Below, piece by piece: positions 45,801 through 55,500 of a DNA stretch of 64,000 nt. The stretch covers positions 2,357,001 to 2,421,000 of the forward strand of contig NC_021237.1 of assembly GCF_000397205.1 (NCBI RefSeq), written 5' to 3'. Origin of the DNA: Pseudomonas protegens CHA0. GTDB lineage: Bacteria > Pseudomonadota > Gammaproteobacteria > Pseudomonadales > Pseudomonadaceae. A model generated the notes under the pieces. That model saw nothing but the letters and a program-made list of their open reading frames with translations. It ran no database searches and was not told the origin of the DNA. The position numbers and the translations under genes were made by a program. Every line of letters starts with the position of its first letter. Position 1 is the stretch's first letter.

Positions 45801-48800
45801 AACTGGGCGGACATTCGCTGCTGGCCCTGCAACTGATCCAGCGCATGGCCCAGGCCGGCCTGCAGGCCGATGTGCGGGTGCTGTTCGGCCAGCCGACCCT
45901 GGCCAGTCTCGCTGCGGCGGTGAGCACCGGGCAGGTCGTCGAGGTCCCGGCCAACCGCATTCCGCCCGACTGCCAGCGCATCACCCCGGCGATGCTGCCC
46001 TTGGTGGAGCTGGACCAGGACAGCATCGACCGGGTGGTGGCCTGCATCCCCGGCGGCGCTGCCAATGTGCAGGACATCTACCCCCTGGCGCCGTTGCAGG
46101 AGGGCCTGCTCTATCACCACATGACCGCCGCCCGCGATCCCTACCAGCAGCACGCGCTGTTCGCCTTCGCCCGGCGCGAGGACCTGGACGCCTTCGCCCT
46201 GGCGCTGCAGGCAGTGATCGAGCGCCACGACATCCTGCGCACCAGCCTGGTCTGGGACGTGCTGGAGCAGCCGCTGCAGGTGGTCTGGCGCCAGGCCCGG
46301 CTGACGGTTCAAGAATGGCAGGCCGGGCCCGGCGGCCATGTAGCGGAGCGACTGCGCGAGCACTTCGACCCGCAGCACAACCCGCTGGATATCCGCCAGG
46401 CGCCGATGCTGGCCCTGGCCTGGGCCGAGGACCGGGCCAATGGGCGCTGGATCGGCCTGCTGCGCTTCCATCACCTGGTCAACGACGCCACCAGTACCGC
46501 GGTGCTGCTGGCGGAAATCGCCGCCCATGTGCAAGGCTGGCAAGCCAGCCTGGCGCCGGCCTATGCCTACCGTGACTACGTGGCTCGCACGCGCCAGGGG
46601 CAGGCCGCCCACAAGGCGTTCTTCGAGGCCGGCCTGGGCACGGTGGACGAGCCGACCCTGGCCTTCGAACTACAGGAACGGCCCGGGGAACATCTGGACC
46701 TGCAACACGCCAGCGGCCTGCTGGAAGCCGAGCTTGGCCAGCGCCTGCGAACCCAGGTGCGCCAGCTCGGGGTCAGCGCCGCCAGCCTGTTTCACCTGGC
46801 CTGGGCCCTGGTACTGGGGCGTACCAGCGGCCGTGAGGACGTGCTCTTCGGCAGTGTATTGCTGGGCCGCCTGCAAGCCGGGGCGGGGGCCGATCGGGCC
46901 CTGGGCATGTTCATCAACACCTTGCCACTGCGCCTGGAGCTGGCGGGGCTGACGGTGGCCGAGGGGCTGGGCCAGGCCCAGCAGCGCCTCAGTGCCTTGC
47001 TCGCCCACGAGCAGGCGCCGCTGTCCCTGGCCCAGCGCTGCAGCGCGGTGGCGGCGCCGACCCCGCTGTTCAATGCCTTGCTCAACTATCGCCACAACCT
47101 CGGCGGCGACCTGTTGCAGGGTTTGCCTGGGGTCGAGTTGCTGAGCAGCGAAGAGGTGCTCAGCTACCCGCTGATGCTGGCGGTGGACGACCTGGAACCG
47201 GGTTTCCGCCTGGGCTGCCGGGCCCCGTGGCGGATCGGCGCGCAACGCCTGCTGGGCTACCTGAACACCGCTCTCGAAGCGCTGGTGCTGGCCCTGGAAC
47301 AGGCGCCGCAGACGCCGTTGCACAGCCTGTCGATCCTGCCGCCGGTGGAGTCGCGCTACCTGCTGCAAACGCTCAATGCCACCCGTTCGCAATACCCGCG
47401 GGAGCTGACCCTGCATGCCCTGTTCGAGGCCCAGGTGCGGCGCACGCCCGAGGCCATTGCACTGCAGGCCGGCGCGCGGCAACTGAGCTACCGGCAGCTC
47501 AACCAGCGCGCTAACCAGCTGGCCCATTACCTGCGCGAGCAGGGTGTGGGGCCGGATGTGCGAGTCGGGCTCTGCGTGCAGCGCAGCCCGGAACTGCTGA
47601 TCGGCCTGTTGGGCATCCTCAAGGCCGGCGGTGCCTATGTGCCCCTGGACCCGGACTACCCGCTGGAGCGCCTGCGCTACCTGGTGCAGGACAGCCAGCC
47701 ACTGGCGGTGCTGGTGCACCAGCCGACCCGCGAGCTGCTGGGCCCGCTGCCCCTGTCGCTGATCGACTTCGACCGCAGTACCTGGGAGCAGGCGCCGCAG
47801 CATGATCCCGTGGTGGCAGGGCTGACGGTTTCGCACCTGGCCTACGTGATCTACACCTCGGGTTCCACCGGTACACCCAAGGGGGTGATGGTGGAGCACC
47901 GCGGCCTGGGCAACCTGATGCACTGGAGTTCGCAGCTGTGTGGCGAGCGGGCCCGGGGCACCCTGCTGCAAAAGGCACCGTTCAGTTTCGACGGCTCGGT
48001 CTGGGAGCTGTTCTGGCCCCTGGTCACGGGCATGCGCCTGTTGCTGGCGCGGCCCGACGGCCAGCGCGATCCGTTGTATCTGGCGCAATTGGTGCGCGAG
48101 GAGCAGGTGAGCATGATCAAGTTCGTGCCGGCCATGCTCCTGCAATTTCTGCAACTGGAAGAGGCCGGCCAGTGCCACAGCCTGACCGATGTGTTCTGCG
48201 GCGGCGGCGAGCTGACCGAGGCGATTGCCCGGCTGTTCCGCCAGCGCCTGCCCGGAGCCCGTTTGCACAACGTCTACGGCCCCACCGAGGCCACCGTGGA
48301 CAGCAGCGCCTGGACCCTGGAGCCAGGGGCAGCGGTGCCGCAGGTACAACTGCCCATCGGCAAGGCCATCACCAACACCCGGCTGTATGTGCTGGATGCC
48401 CATGACCAGCCGGTGCCCCAGGGCGTCAGCGGCCAGCTGCACATTGGCGGGGTCGGGGTTGCCCGGGGTTACCTGGGCTTGCCGCAGTTGCAGGCCGAGC
48501 GCTTTATCGACAGCCCCTTCGTCGCCGGCGACCGGCTGTACCGCAGCGGTGACCGGGTGCGCTACAACGCTGACGGCGACCTGGAGTTCCTCGGACGCAA
48601 CGACTTCCAGGTCAAGCTGCGGGGCCTGCGCCTGGAGCTGGGGGAAATCGAGGCGCGGCTGGCCAGCCACCCGGCCCTGCGCGAGGTGGCGGTGCTGATG
48701 CGTGGCGAGCGCCTGGTGGCCTATTTCAGCCTGCACCCCGGGGTGGCGGCGCCTGGGATCGAGGCGCTGCGGGCCCATGTCCTGGAGCGTCTGCCGGAGT

Positions 48801-49204
48801 ACATGGTGCCGGCAGCCTATGTGCAACTGGCGGCGCTGCCCCTGAGCGCCAACGGCAAGCTGGCGCGCGATGCACTGCCGGAGCCGGGCCTGGAAGCGGT
48901 GCTGAGCCGCGATTTCGAGCCGCCCCAGGGGCCGCTTGAAACCACCCTGGCGCGGCTCTGGGCCGAGGTGCTGCAAGTGGAGCGGGTAGGGCGCCACGAC
49001 CACTTCTTCGAACTGGGCGGGCATTCCCTGCTGGCGGTCAGCCTGGTGGCGCGGATGCGCCAGGAAGGCCTGCACGCCGATGCCCGCCTGTTGTTCAGCC
49101 AGCCGACCCTGGCGGCGCTGGCGGCCCATACCCTGGGCCAGTTGCAGCGCCTGGAAATCCCCGCCACCACCATCCCCCAGCTCAAGCGCCAGCGGCGTCT
49201 CTGA
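42839..49204 (+). CDS. ofaA: Lipopeptide NRPS 1, two modules (orfamide-type OfaA)
   Basis: 2121 residues: Cstart-A-T-C-A-T. The first condensation domain has HHLILDG (about 144-150) and, with no upstream module, should attach a 3-hydroxy fatty acid. A1 (TSGSTG ~611, NYGPTE ~748) reads as DAWFLGNVVK by my alignment, a Leu code. T1 Ser is ~993. C2 (HHMTAARDPY; HHLVND ~1210) lacks the HHxxxxxGD motif of dual C/E domains, so residue 1 stays L. A2 (TSGSTG ~1668) reads DGWKFGVVDK, closest to Glu/Gln codes, with Lys facing the acidic side chain. T2 Ser is ~2063. No TE domain, so the chain passes to OfaB. Start chosen for overlap with the upstream ORF; ATG 42809 is an alternative. Confidence 0.93.
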   Translation: MNAGPVQARGLPLTAGQRDIWLDQLSRGDSPLYNIGGYAVLKGPFRPELMQRTVELLVDKHDVLRTVLSLEGSVDGLPLQHFDRQWPVELVFHDLSAAADPLAAAQAQIRRQMQQAFKLDGERLCRFSLFRVGPEHHLMEVEAHHLILDGWGFAQLSQSLGGLYSALASGEEPQATAPSFVDFIEDDARYHQSSRYARDRDYWLDKYQSLPEPVLRPRYRPAADAATPGATLVQAFPAALHERMKALGKSTGASAFHVLLAALHVYFTRTLQRDEWVLGMPVLNRPNAAFKVTLGSFTQVSAVRMDFGRELSFEALVGAVRDVLKQDFRHQRFPLSELNRALGLLREDRAQLFELSLSYELEDLDYRYGEAAASSVKVSNRHEPTPLAIHLRSNSFDDSAWMHYVYDSAYFQPEEIEALAARLLHVLEQGLDNVQLPVARFSLLPAAELRRLQAWNANEQPAAAEQRIHARVAAWARRTPQAIALVAQGQALSYEQLDRRANALALHLRELGVGPDARVAIVARRSPETLVGLLAILKAGAGYVPLDPAHPAERLAFLLHDSAPRAVLTQGALRQCLPTLNVPLIDLDNGQWLDGPGEIAEAAGLTAEHLAYVIYTSGSTGQPKGVMVEHQSLSNLVDWHGRAFDLQAGSHTSCLAGFGFDAMAWEVWPALCAGATLHLAPVSDGPEELDRLLAWWRAQPLEVSFLPTPVAEYALSQQLGHPTLRTLLIGGDRLRQLPADPGFAVINNYGPTEATVVATSGAIEAGQALHIGRPIANTRIYLLDEQQQLLPIGVPGELYVGGGGVARGYLNRDGMNAGRFLADPFSDRPGARMYRSGDLARWREDGSLEYLGRNDDQVKIRGLRIELGEIETRLGDHPAVREALVQARDGQLLAWFIPRQAVTALQLREFLRQQLPEYMLPMAYVPLDAWPLTGNGKLDRRALPAPGPEDLISRAYEAPQGPLEITLAGLWSELLQVEQVGRHDHFFELGGHSLLALQLIQRMAQAGLQADVRVLFGQPTLASLAAAVSTGQVVEVPANRIPPDCQRITPAMLPLVELDQDSIDRVVACIPGGAANVQDIYPLAPLQEGLLYHHMTAARDPYQQHALFAFARREDLDAFALALQAVIERHDILRTSLVWDVLEQPLQVVWRQARLTVQEWQAGPGGHVAERLREHFDPQHNPLDIRQAPMLALAWAEDRANGRWIGLLRFHHLVNDATSTAVLLAEIAAHVQGWQASLAPAYAYRDYVARTRQGQAAHKAFFEAGLGTVDEPTLAFELQERPGEHLDLQHASGLLEAELGQRLRTQVRQLGVSAASLFHLAWALVLGRTSGREDVLFGSVLLGRLQAGAGADRALGMFINTLPLRLELAGLTVAEGLGQAQQRLSALLAHEQAPLSLAQRCSAVAAPTPLFNALLNYRHNLGGDLLQGLPGVELLSSEEVLSYPLMLAVDDLEPGFRLGCRAPWRIGAQRLLGYLNTALEALVLALEQAPQTPLHSLSILPPVESRYLLQTLNATRSQYPRELTLHALFEAQVRRTPEAIALQAGARQLSYRQLNQRANQLAHYLREQGVGPDVRVGLCVQRSPELLIGLLGILKAGGAYVPLDPDYPLERLRYLVQDSQPLAVLVHQPTRELLGPLPLSLIDFDRSTWEQAPQHDPVVAGLTVSHLAYVIYTSGSTGTPKGVMVEHRGLGNLMHWSSQLCGERARGTLLQKAPFSFDGSVWELFWPLVTGMRLLLARPDGQRDPLYLAQLVREEQVSMIKFVPAMLLQFLQLEEAGQCHSLTDVFCGGGELTEAIARLFRQRLPGARLHNVYGPTEATVDSSAWTLEPGAAVPQVQLPIGKAITNTRLYVLDAHDQPVPQGVSGQLHIGGVGVARGYLGLPQLQAERFIDSPFVAGDRLYRSGDRVRYNADGDLEFLGRNDFQVKLRGLRLELGEIEARLASHPALREVAVLMRGERLVAYFSLHPGVAAPGIEALRAHVLERLPEYMVPAAYVQLAALPLSANGKLARDALPEPGLEAVLSRDFEPPQGPLETTLARLWAEVLQVERVGRHDHFFELGGHSLLAVSLVARMRQEGLHADARLLFSQPTLAALAAHTLGQLQRLEIPATTIPQLKRQRRL

Positions 49205-49224
49205 GGCCGCTGCAAGTGCTTTTC

Positions 49225-49252
49225 CCCGCGCCGGCCCCAGGGCCGGCGCGGG
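49225..49252 (+). other. Strong hairpin in the ofaA-ofaB gap
   Basis: CCCGCGCCGGCC-CCAG-GGCCGGCGCGGG, a perfect 12-base GC stem 21 bases after the ofaA stop. There is no T-run, so it more likely stabilises or processes mRNA than terminates. The 317-bp gap (49205-49521) holds no gene. Confidence 0.6.
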
Positions 49253-49472
49253 CCGTGGTACCTCAGCGGGACAGGCCCCGCGCCATGTCCCGGCTTCCCA
49301 TGTCAGCCCCGCTGCGGCGGATGTTTTAGCGTCTGCGAGCTGCCAGCAAGCCTGGCGGGCTCACTGTCCCTGGTGCTTTTTGCGCAACGGCGCGACAGCC
49401 CCGCGCGGTGCCTGGCAGCGGCGCTTGTCGCCCGTCCGGGCAGCGGGGCGCCGGTGAAAGGTTGCATCTGAA

Positions 49473-49482
49473 ACAAGGACGT
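49473..49482 (+). promoter_or_regulatory. RsmA/RsmE binding motif in the ofaB leader
   Basis: ACAAGGACGT matches the ACANGGANGU consensus of CsrA/RsmA/RsmE at every position. It lies 40 bases before ofaB ATG 49522. Binding would place Rsm control on the second synthetase as well as the first. Confidence 0.6.
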
Positions 49483-49521
49483 TCTCTTCAACCGTTTCCG
49501 AATTCTCAGGCAGGTTACAAG

Positions 49522-52500
49522 ATGCAGTTCAGCGAATTGATGGCAGTGCTTTCGACCCTGGCGATCCGTCTTCAACGGGAACAGGAGGACCTGCTCGTCC
49601 AGGGCGATGACGAGGCGCTGGACGACGGGCTCTGGGACAGCCTAGTGCAGCACAAGGCCCGGCTCCTGGAACTGCTCGACGGCCAGGGCGGCAGCTGGCT
49701 GAGCCCGGCCTTCAGGATCACCCCGGACATGCTGCCCCTGGTGCAGCTGGACCCGCCCGCCATCGAGCGTATCGTCGCCGCAGTGCCTGGTGGCGCCGCC
49801 AACGTGCAGGACATCTACCCCCTGGCGCCGCTGCAGGAGGGCATGCTCTATCACCATTTGTCCGCCGCCCAGGGCGACCCCTATGTGCTGCAGGCGCGCT
49901 TCGCCTTTGCCAGTGCCGAGCGACGGCAAGCCTTCGTCGAAGCCTTGCAATGGGTCATCGACCGCCACGACATCCTGCGTACCGCCATCGCCTGGGAAAG
50001 CCTGGATGAGCCGTTGCAGGTGGTCTGGCGCCAGGCGCCGCTGGTGATCGAGGCCGTGGCGCTGGACCCGGCCGACGGCGATGTGCTCGGCCAGCTGCAG
50101 GCCCGCTACGACTCCCGGCACTTTCGCCTGGACCTGCGTCAGGCGCCGCTGCTGCGCCTGGTGCACGCCGAGGACCCGGCCAACCAGCGCCAGGTGGCGC
50201 TGCTGCTGTTCCATCACCTGGCCCTGGATCACTCCGCGCTGGACCTGGTACGCCAGGAAATCCACGCCCGCCTGCAAGGGCACAGCGAGCGCCTGCCGGC
50301 CCCGGTACCGTTTCGCAACCATCTGGCCCAGGCCCTGGCAAGCCGCAGCGAGGCGGCCCACGAGCGCTTCTTTCGCGAGATGCTCGGCGATGTCGACGAG
50401 CCGACCCTGCCGTGCGGCCTGGGGGATGTGCAGGGCGCCGGGCGGGTGATCGAAGAGGCCCGGCTGACCCTGGACCGCGAGCTCAGCCAGCGCCTGCGGG
50501 CCCAGGCCCGGCAACTGGGGGTGAGCAGCGCCAGCCTGATGCACCTGGCCCTGGCCCGGGTGCTGGGCCAGCTGTCGGGGCGCGAAGCGGTGGTGTTCGG
50601 CACCGTGCTGCTGGGCCGCATGGAGGCCGGCGAAGGCGGCGAGCGGGCCCTGGGCATGTTCATCAACACCTTGCCGCTGCGGGTGGATGTCGGCGCCCAG
50701 GGCGTGCGCGCCGGGGTCCTGGCCACCCATCAGCGGCTCAGTGCCTTGCTCGCCCATGAGCATGCGTCCCTGGCCCTGGCCCAGCGCTGCAGCGGGGTCA
50801 GTGCGCCGACGCCGCTGTTCAGCGCCATGCTCAACTACCGCCACAGCCACGCCGCCGATGGCGCCCAGGTGCAGGAGGTGGCCCCGGGCATCCAGGTGCT
50901 GGGCGCCGAAGAACGCACCAACTACCCGCTGACCATCAACATCGATGACCTGGGAGAGGATTTTTGCATCACCGCCCTGGTGGATCGGCAACTGGGCGCC
51001 GAGCGCATCGCCGGCTACCTGCTGACCGCCCTGGAGAGCCTGGCCCTGGCCTTGCAGAGCACTCCGCAGGCACCGCTGTACAGCCTGGAGATGCTCCCGG
51101 CCAGCGAGCGCCGCTACCTGTTGCAGGGCCTGAACACGCCGCTGGGGCACTACCCGGACAGCCCGCTGATCCACCAGCAGGTGGAAGCCCAGGCCCGGGT
51201 CCAGCCCGAGGCCCCGGCGCTGCTGTTCGGCGAGCTGCGGCTGAGCTACGGCGAGCTCAACCGGCGCGCCAACCAGGTGGCCCACCGTTTGCTGGCGCTG
51301 GGTGTACGCCCGGACCAGCGGGTGGCGATCTGTGTCGAGCGCGGCGTGGAAATGATCGTCGGCCTGCTGGGCATCCTCAAGGCCGGCGGCGCCTACGTGC
51401 CCATCGACCCGGCCTACCCCCGCGAGCGCATCGCCTACACCCTGCAGGACAGCGACCCGGTGGCGCTGCTGGTGCAGGCCGGCACCCAGTCCCTGGTGGC
51501 CGACCTGCGGGTGCCGCTGATCGACCTCGACAGCCGCACCCTGGCCCATGAAGCCCAGGAGGACCCCGAAGTGCCGGGGCTGACCCCGGCCCACCTGGCC
51601 TATGTGATTTACACCTCGGGCTCCACCGGCCTGCCCAAGGGGGTGATGGTGGAGCACCGCAACGTGGCCCGGCTGTTCAGCGCCACCCGCGACTGGTTCG
51701 ACTTCAACTGGCGGGACGTGTGGGCGCTGTTCCATTCCTTCGCCTTCGATTTCTCGGTGTGGGAGATCTGGGGGGCGCTGGTGCATGGCGGCCAGTTGCT
51801 GGTGGTGCCCCAGGCCGTCAGCCGTTCGCCGGATGACTGCTACCGGCTGCTCTGCGAAGCCCGGGTGAGCATCCTCAACCAGACCCCCAGCGCCTTCCGT
51901 TCGCTGATCGCGGCCCAGGACCAGAGCCCCCTCAAGCACTCCCTGCGCCAGGTGATCTTCGGCGGCGAGGCCCTGGAACCGGGGATGCTCAAGCCCTGGT
52001 ATGCCCACCTGGAAAACGTCGGCACCCAGCTGGTGAACATGTACGGCATCACCGAAACCACGGTGCACGTGACCTATCGCCCGTTGCAGGCGGCGGATGC
52101 CCAGCTGGTGGGCAGCAGCCCCATCGGCCGGCGCATTCCCGACCTGCAACTGTATGTGCTCGATGCCCACCGCGAGCCGCTGCCCAGCGGCGTGGTGGGT
52201 GAGTTGTATGTGGGCGGCGCCGGGGTTGCCCGGGGCTACCTCAACCGCGATCAGCTGACCGCCGAGCGCTTTATCGCCGACCCCTTCAGCCACGAGCCGG
52301 GGGCGCGGCTGTACAAGACCGGCGACCTGGCGCGCTGGCGCAGCGACGGCAGCCTGGAGTACCTGGGGCGCAACGATGACCAGGTGAAGATCCGCGGCTT
52401 TCGCATCGAGCTGGGGGAGATCGAGGCCCGCCTGGCGGCCTGCGACGGCGTGCGCGAAGCGGTAGTGATCGCCCGGGAAGACACCCCGGGGGACAAGCGC

Positions 52501-55500
52501 CTGGTGGCCTATGTGATCCCCCGGCCGGGGGCCGCTGCCAGCGCTGCGCAACTGCGCGAGCAACTGCAACAGAGCCTGGCCGAGCACATGCTGCCCAGCG
52601 CCTTCGTGACGTTGCAGGCCTGGCCCCTGACCCCCAACGGCAAGCTCGACCGCAAGGCCCTGCCGGCGCCGGACAGCCAGGCCCTGGCCCGGCGTGAATA
52701 TGCAGCGCCCCAGGGCGAGGTGGAACAGGCCATCGCGACGATCTGGCAAGAGCTGCTGGGCTTGCCGCAGGTCGGGCGCCAGGACAACTTCTTCGAGCTG
52801 GGCGGGCACTCGCTGCTGGCGGTCAAGCTGATGGAGCGCATGCGCCAGGTGGACCTGTGCGCCGATGTGCGGGTGCTGTTCGGCCAGCCGACCCTGGCCG
52901 CCCTGGCGGCGACCGTGGGCGGGCAGCGCGAGGTGCAGGTGCCGGCCAACCGCATCGCCGCCGATTGCCGCCACATCACCCCGGACCTGCTGCCCCTGGC
53001 GGACCTCGATCAGGCCGCCATCGACCGGCTGCTGGCGCGGGTGCCCGGCGGCGCCGCCAACGTCCAGGACATCTATGCCCTGGCGCCCTTGCAGGCGGGG
53101 ATCCTCTATCACCACCTGAGCAGCGCCGAGGGCGATCCCTATGTGCTCCAGGTGCAGTTCGAATTTGCCGGCGAAGACGCCCTGCAAACCTTCACCCTGG
53201 CCTTGCAGCAGGTCATCGCGCGCCACGACATCCTGCGCAGCAGCATGGCCTGGGAAGGCCTGGAACAGCCGGTGCAGGTGGTCTGGCGCCAGGCGCCCCT
53301 GGACATTCAGGTGGTCGAGACGGACCCGGCCCAGGGCCCGGTGCTGGAGCAGCTGCAGGCGCGTTTCGACCCCCGTCGCTACCGCCTGGACCTGAGCCGG
53401 GCGCCGCTGCTGCAACTGGCCTGCGCCGCGGACCCGGGGCAGCAGCGCTGGCTGGGCCTGCTGTTGTTCCACCACCTGGCCCTGGACCACAGCTCCCTGG
53501 AGGTGTTGGTGGAGGAGATCAGCGCGGTGCTGCAGGGCGCCGCCGCGCAGTTGCCGGCGCCGGCACCGTACCGCAACTATGTGGCCCAGGCGCGCCTGGG
53601 CCATGGCGAGGAGCAGCACCAGGCGTTCTTCCGCGAGATGCTGGCGGACATCGACGAGCCGACCCTGGCCTTCGGCCTGCAGGACGTGCAGCGCGACGGC
53701 AGCGGCATCCGGGAGCGTCAACTGCGCCTCGACCCGGCGCTGTGCCGGCGCCTGCGAGAGCAGGCGCGGCACCTGGGAGTGAGCCTGGCCAGCCTGCTGC
53801 ACCTGGCCTGGGGCCGGGTGCTGGGGCAACTGGCGGGCCGCGATGACGTGGTGTTCGGCACCGTGCTGCTGGGAAGGATGCAGGGCGGCGCCGGTGCCGA
53901 CCGGGCCCTGGGCATGTTCATCAACACCTTGCCGTTGCGGGTCAGTGTCGGGGAGCAGGGTGTGGCCGAGGCCTTGCGCGCCACCCACGCCCGGCTGGCC
54001 CGATTGCTGGGCCACGAGCACGCCTCCCTGGCCCTGGCCCAGCGCTGCAGCGGCGTGCCGGCATCGCTGCCCCTGTTCAACAGCCTGCTCAACTACCGCC
54101 ACAGCGCTGCCGACGCCGCGCAGCAGGGGCCGGCGAGCTGGGAGGGGATCCGCGTGCTCGACTCCCGGGAGCGCAGCAATTACCCCCTGGCGCTGAATAT
54201 CGACGATGACGCCCAGGGCCTGCGCCTGACCGTGCAGGCCGTGGCGCAGGTGGACGGCGATCGGGTCTGTGGCTACCTGCAGTGCGTGCTGGAACACCTC
54301 GCCCAGGCCTTGGAGCAGACCCCGGCCCTGGCCCTGGAGAACATCCCGGTACTGCCGGCGGCCGAGCGCCGCCAGGTATTGCTGGAGTTCAATGCCAGCA
54401 CCCGCGACTACCCGCGCCAGCACACCGTGCACCGGCTGTTCGAGGCCCAGGCCCAGGCCCACCCGCAGCGGGTGGCGGCGGTCGAAGGCCAGGCGCAGCT
54501 CAGCTACGGCGAGCTCAATACCCGGGCCAACCAGTTGGCCCGGCACCTGCTGGAGCTCGGGCTGCAGCCCGGCGACCGGGTGGCGATCCTGTTGCCCCGG
54601 TCCCTGGACCTGCTGGTGAGCCAACTGGCCGTCTGCAAATGCGCCGCGGCCTATGTGCCCCTGGATATCAACGCCCCGGCCCAGCGCCAGGCCTTCATGG
54701 TGGAAGACAGCGCCAGCGTGCTGCTGCTCAGCCGCAGCGACCAGGTGCTTGCGTGCCCGGCCAGAAGGGTCGACCTGGACCGCCTGCAACTGGCGCCATT
54801 GCCCGGGCACAACCCGGACCTGGCGCAGTCGTCCGAGACCGTGGCCTACATCATGTACACCTCCGGCTCCACCGGCGTGCCCAAGGGCGTGCAGGTGCCG
54901 CACCGGGCCATCAGCCGCCTGGTGCTCAACAACGGCTATGCCGACTTCAACCCCGAGGACCGGGTGGCGTTCGCCTCCAACCCGGCCTTCGACGCCAGCA
55001 CCATGGATGTCTGGGGCGCCTTGCTCAATGGCGGCCGGGTGCTGGTGATCGATCACTACACCCTGCTGGAACCTGCGCGTTTCGGCCGGGCCCTGAGCAC
55101 GGCCGGGGCCACGGTGCTGTTTGTCACCACGGCGCTGTTCAACCAGTACGTGCAACTGATTCCCGAGGCCCTCAAGGGCCTGCGGATTCTCCTCTGCGGC
55201 GGCGAGCGTGCCGACCCGGCGGCCTTTCGCCGCCTGCTGGCGCTGGCGCCGCGGCTGCGCCTGGTGCACTGCTACGGCCCCACCGAAACCACCACCTACG
55301 CCACCACCCATGAAGTCACCGCCCTGGCCGATGACGCCGAGCACGTGCCCATCGGCCGGCCGATCGGCAACACCCGGGTGTATGTCCTGGACGCCCAGCA
55401 GCGGCCGCTGCCCATCGGTGCCCCGGGGGAGATCGTGATCGGCGGCGACGGCGTGGCCCTGGGTTATCTCAACCGCCCCGAACTCAACGCCGAGAAATTT

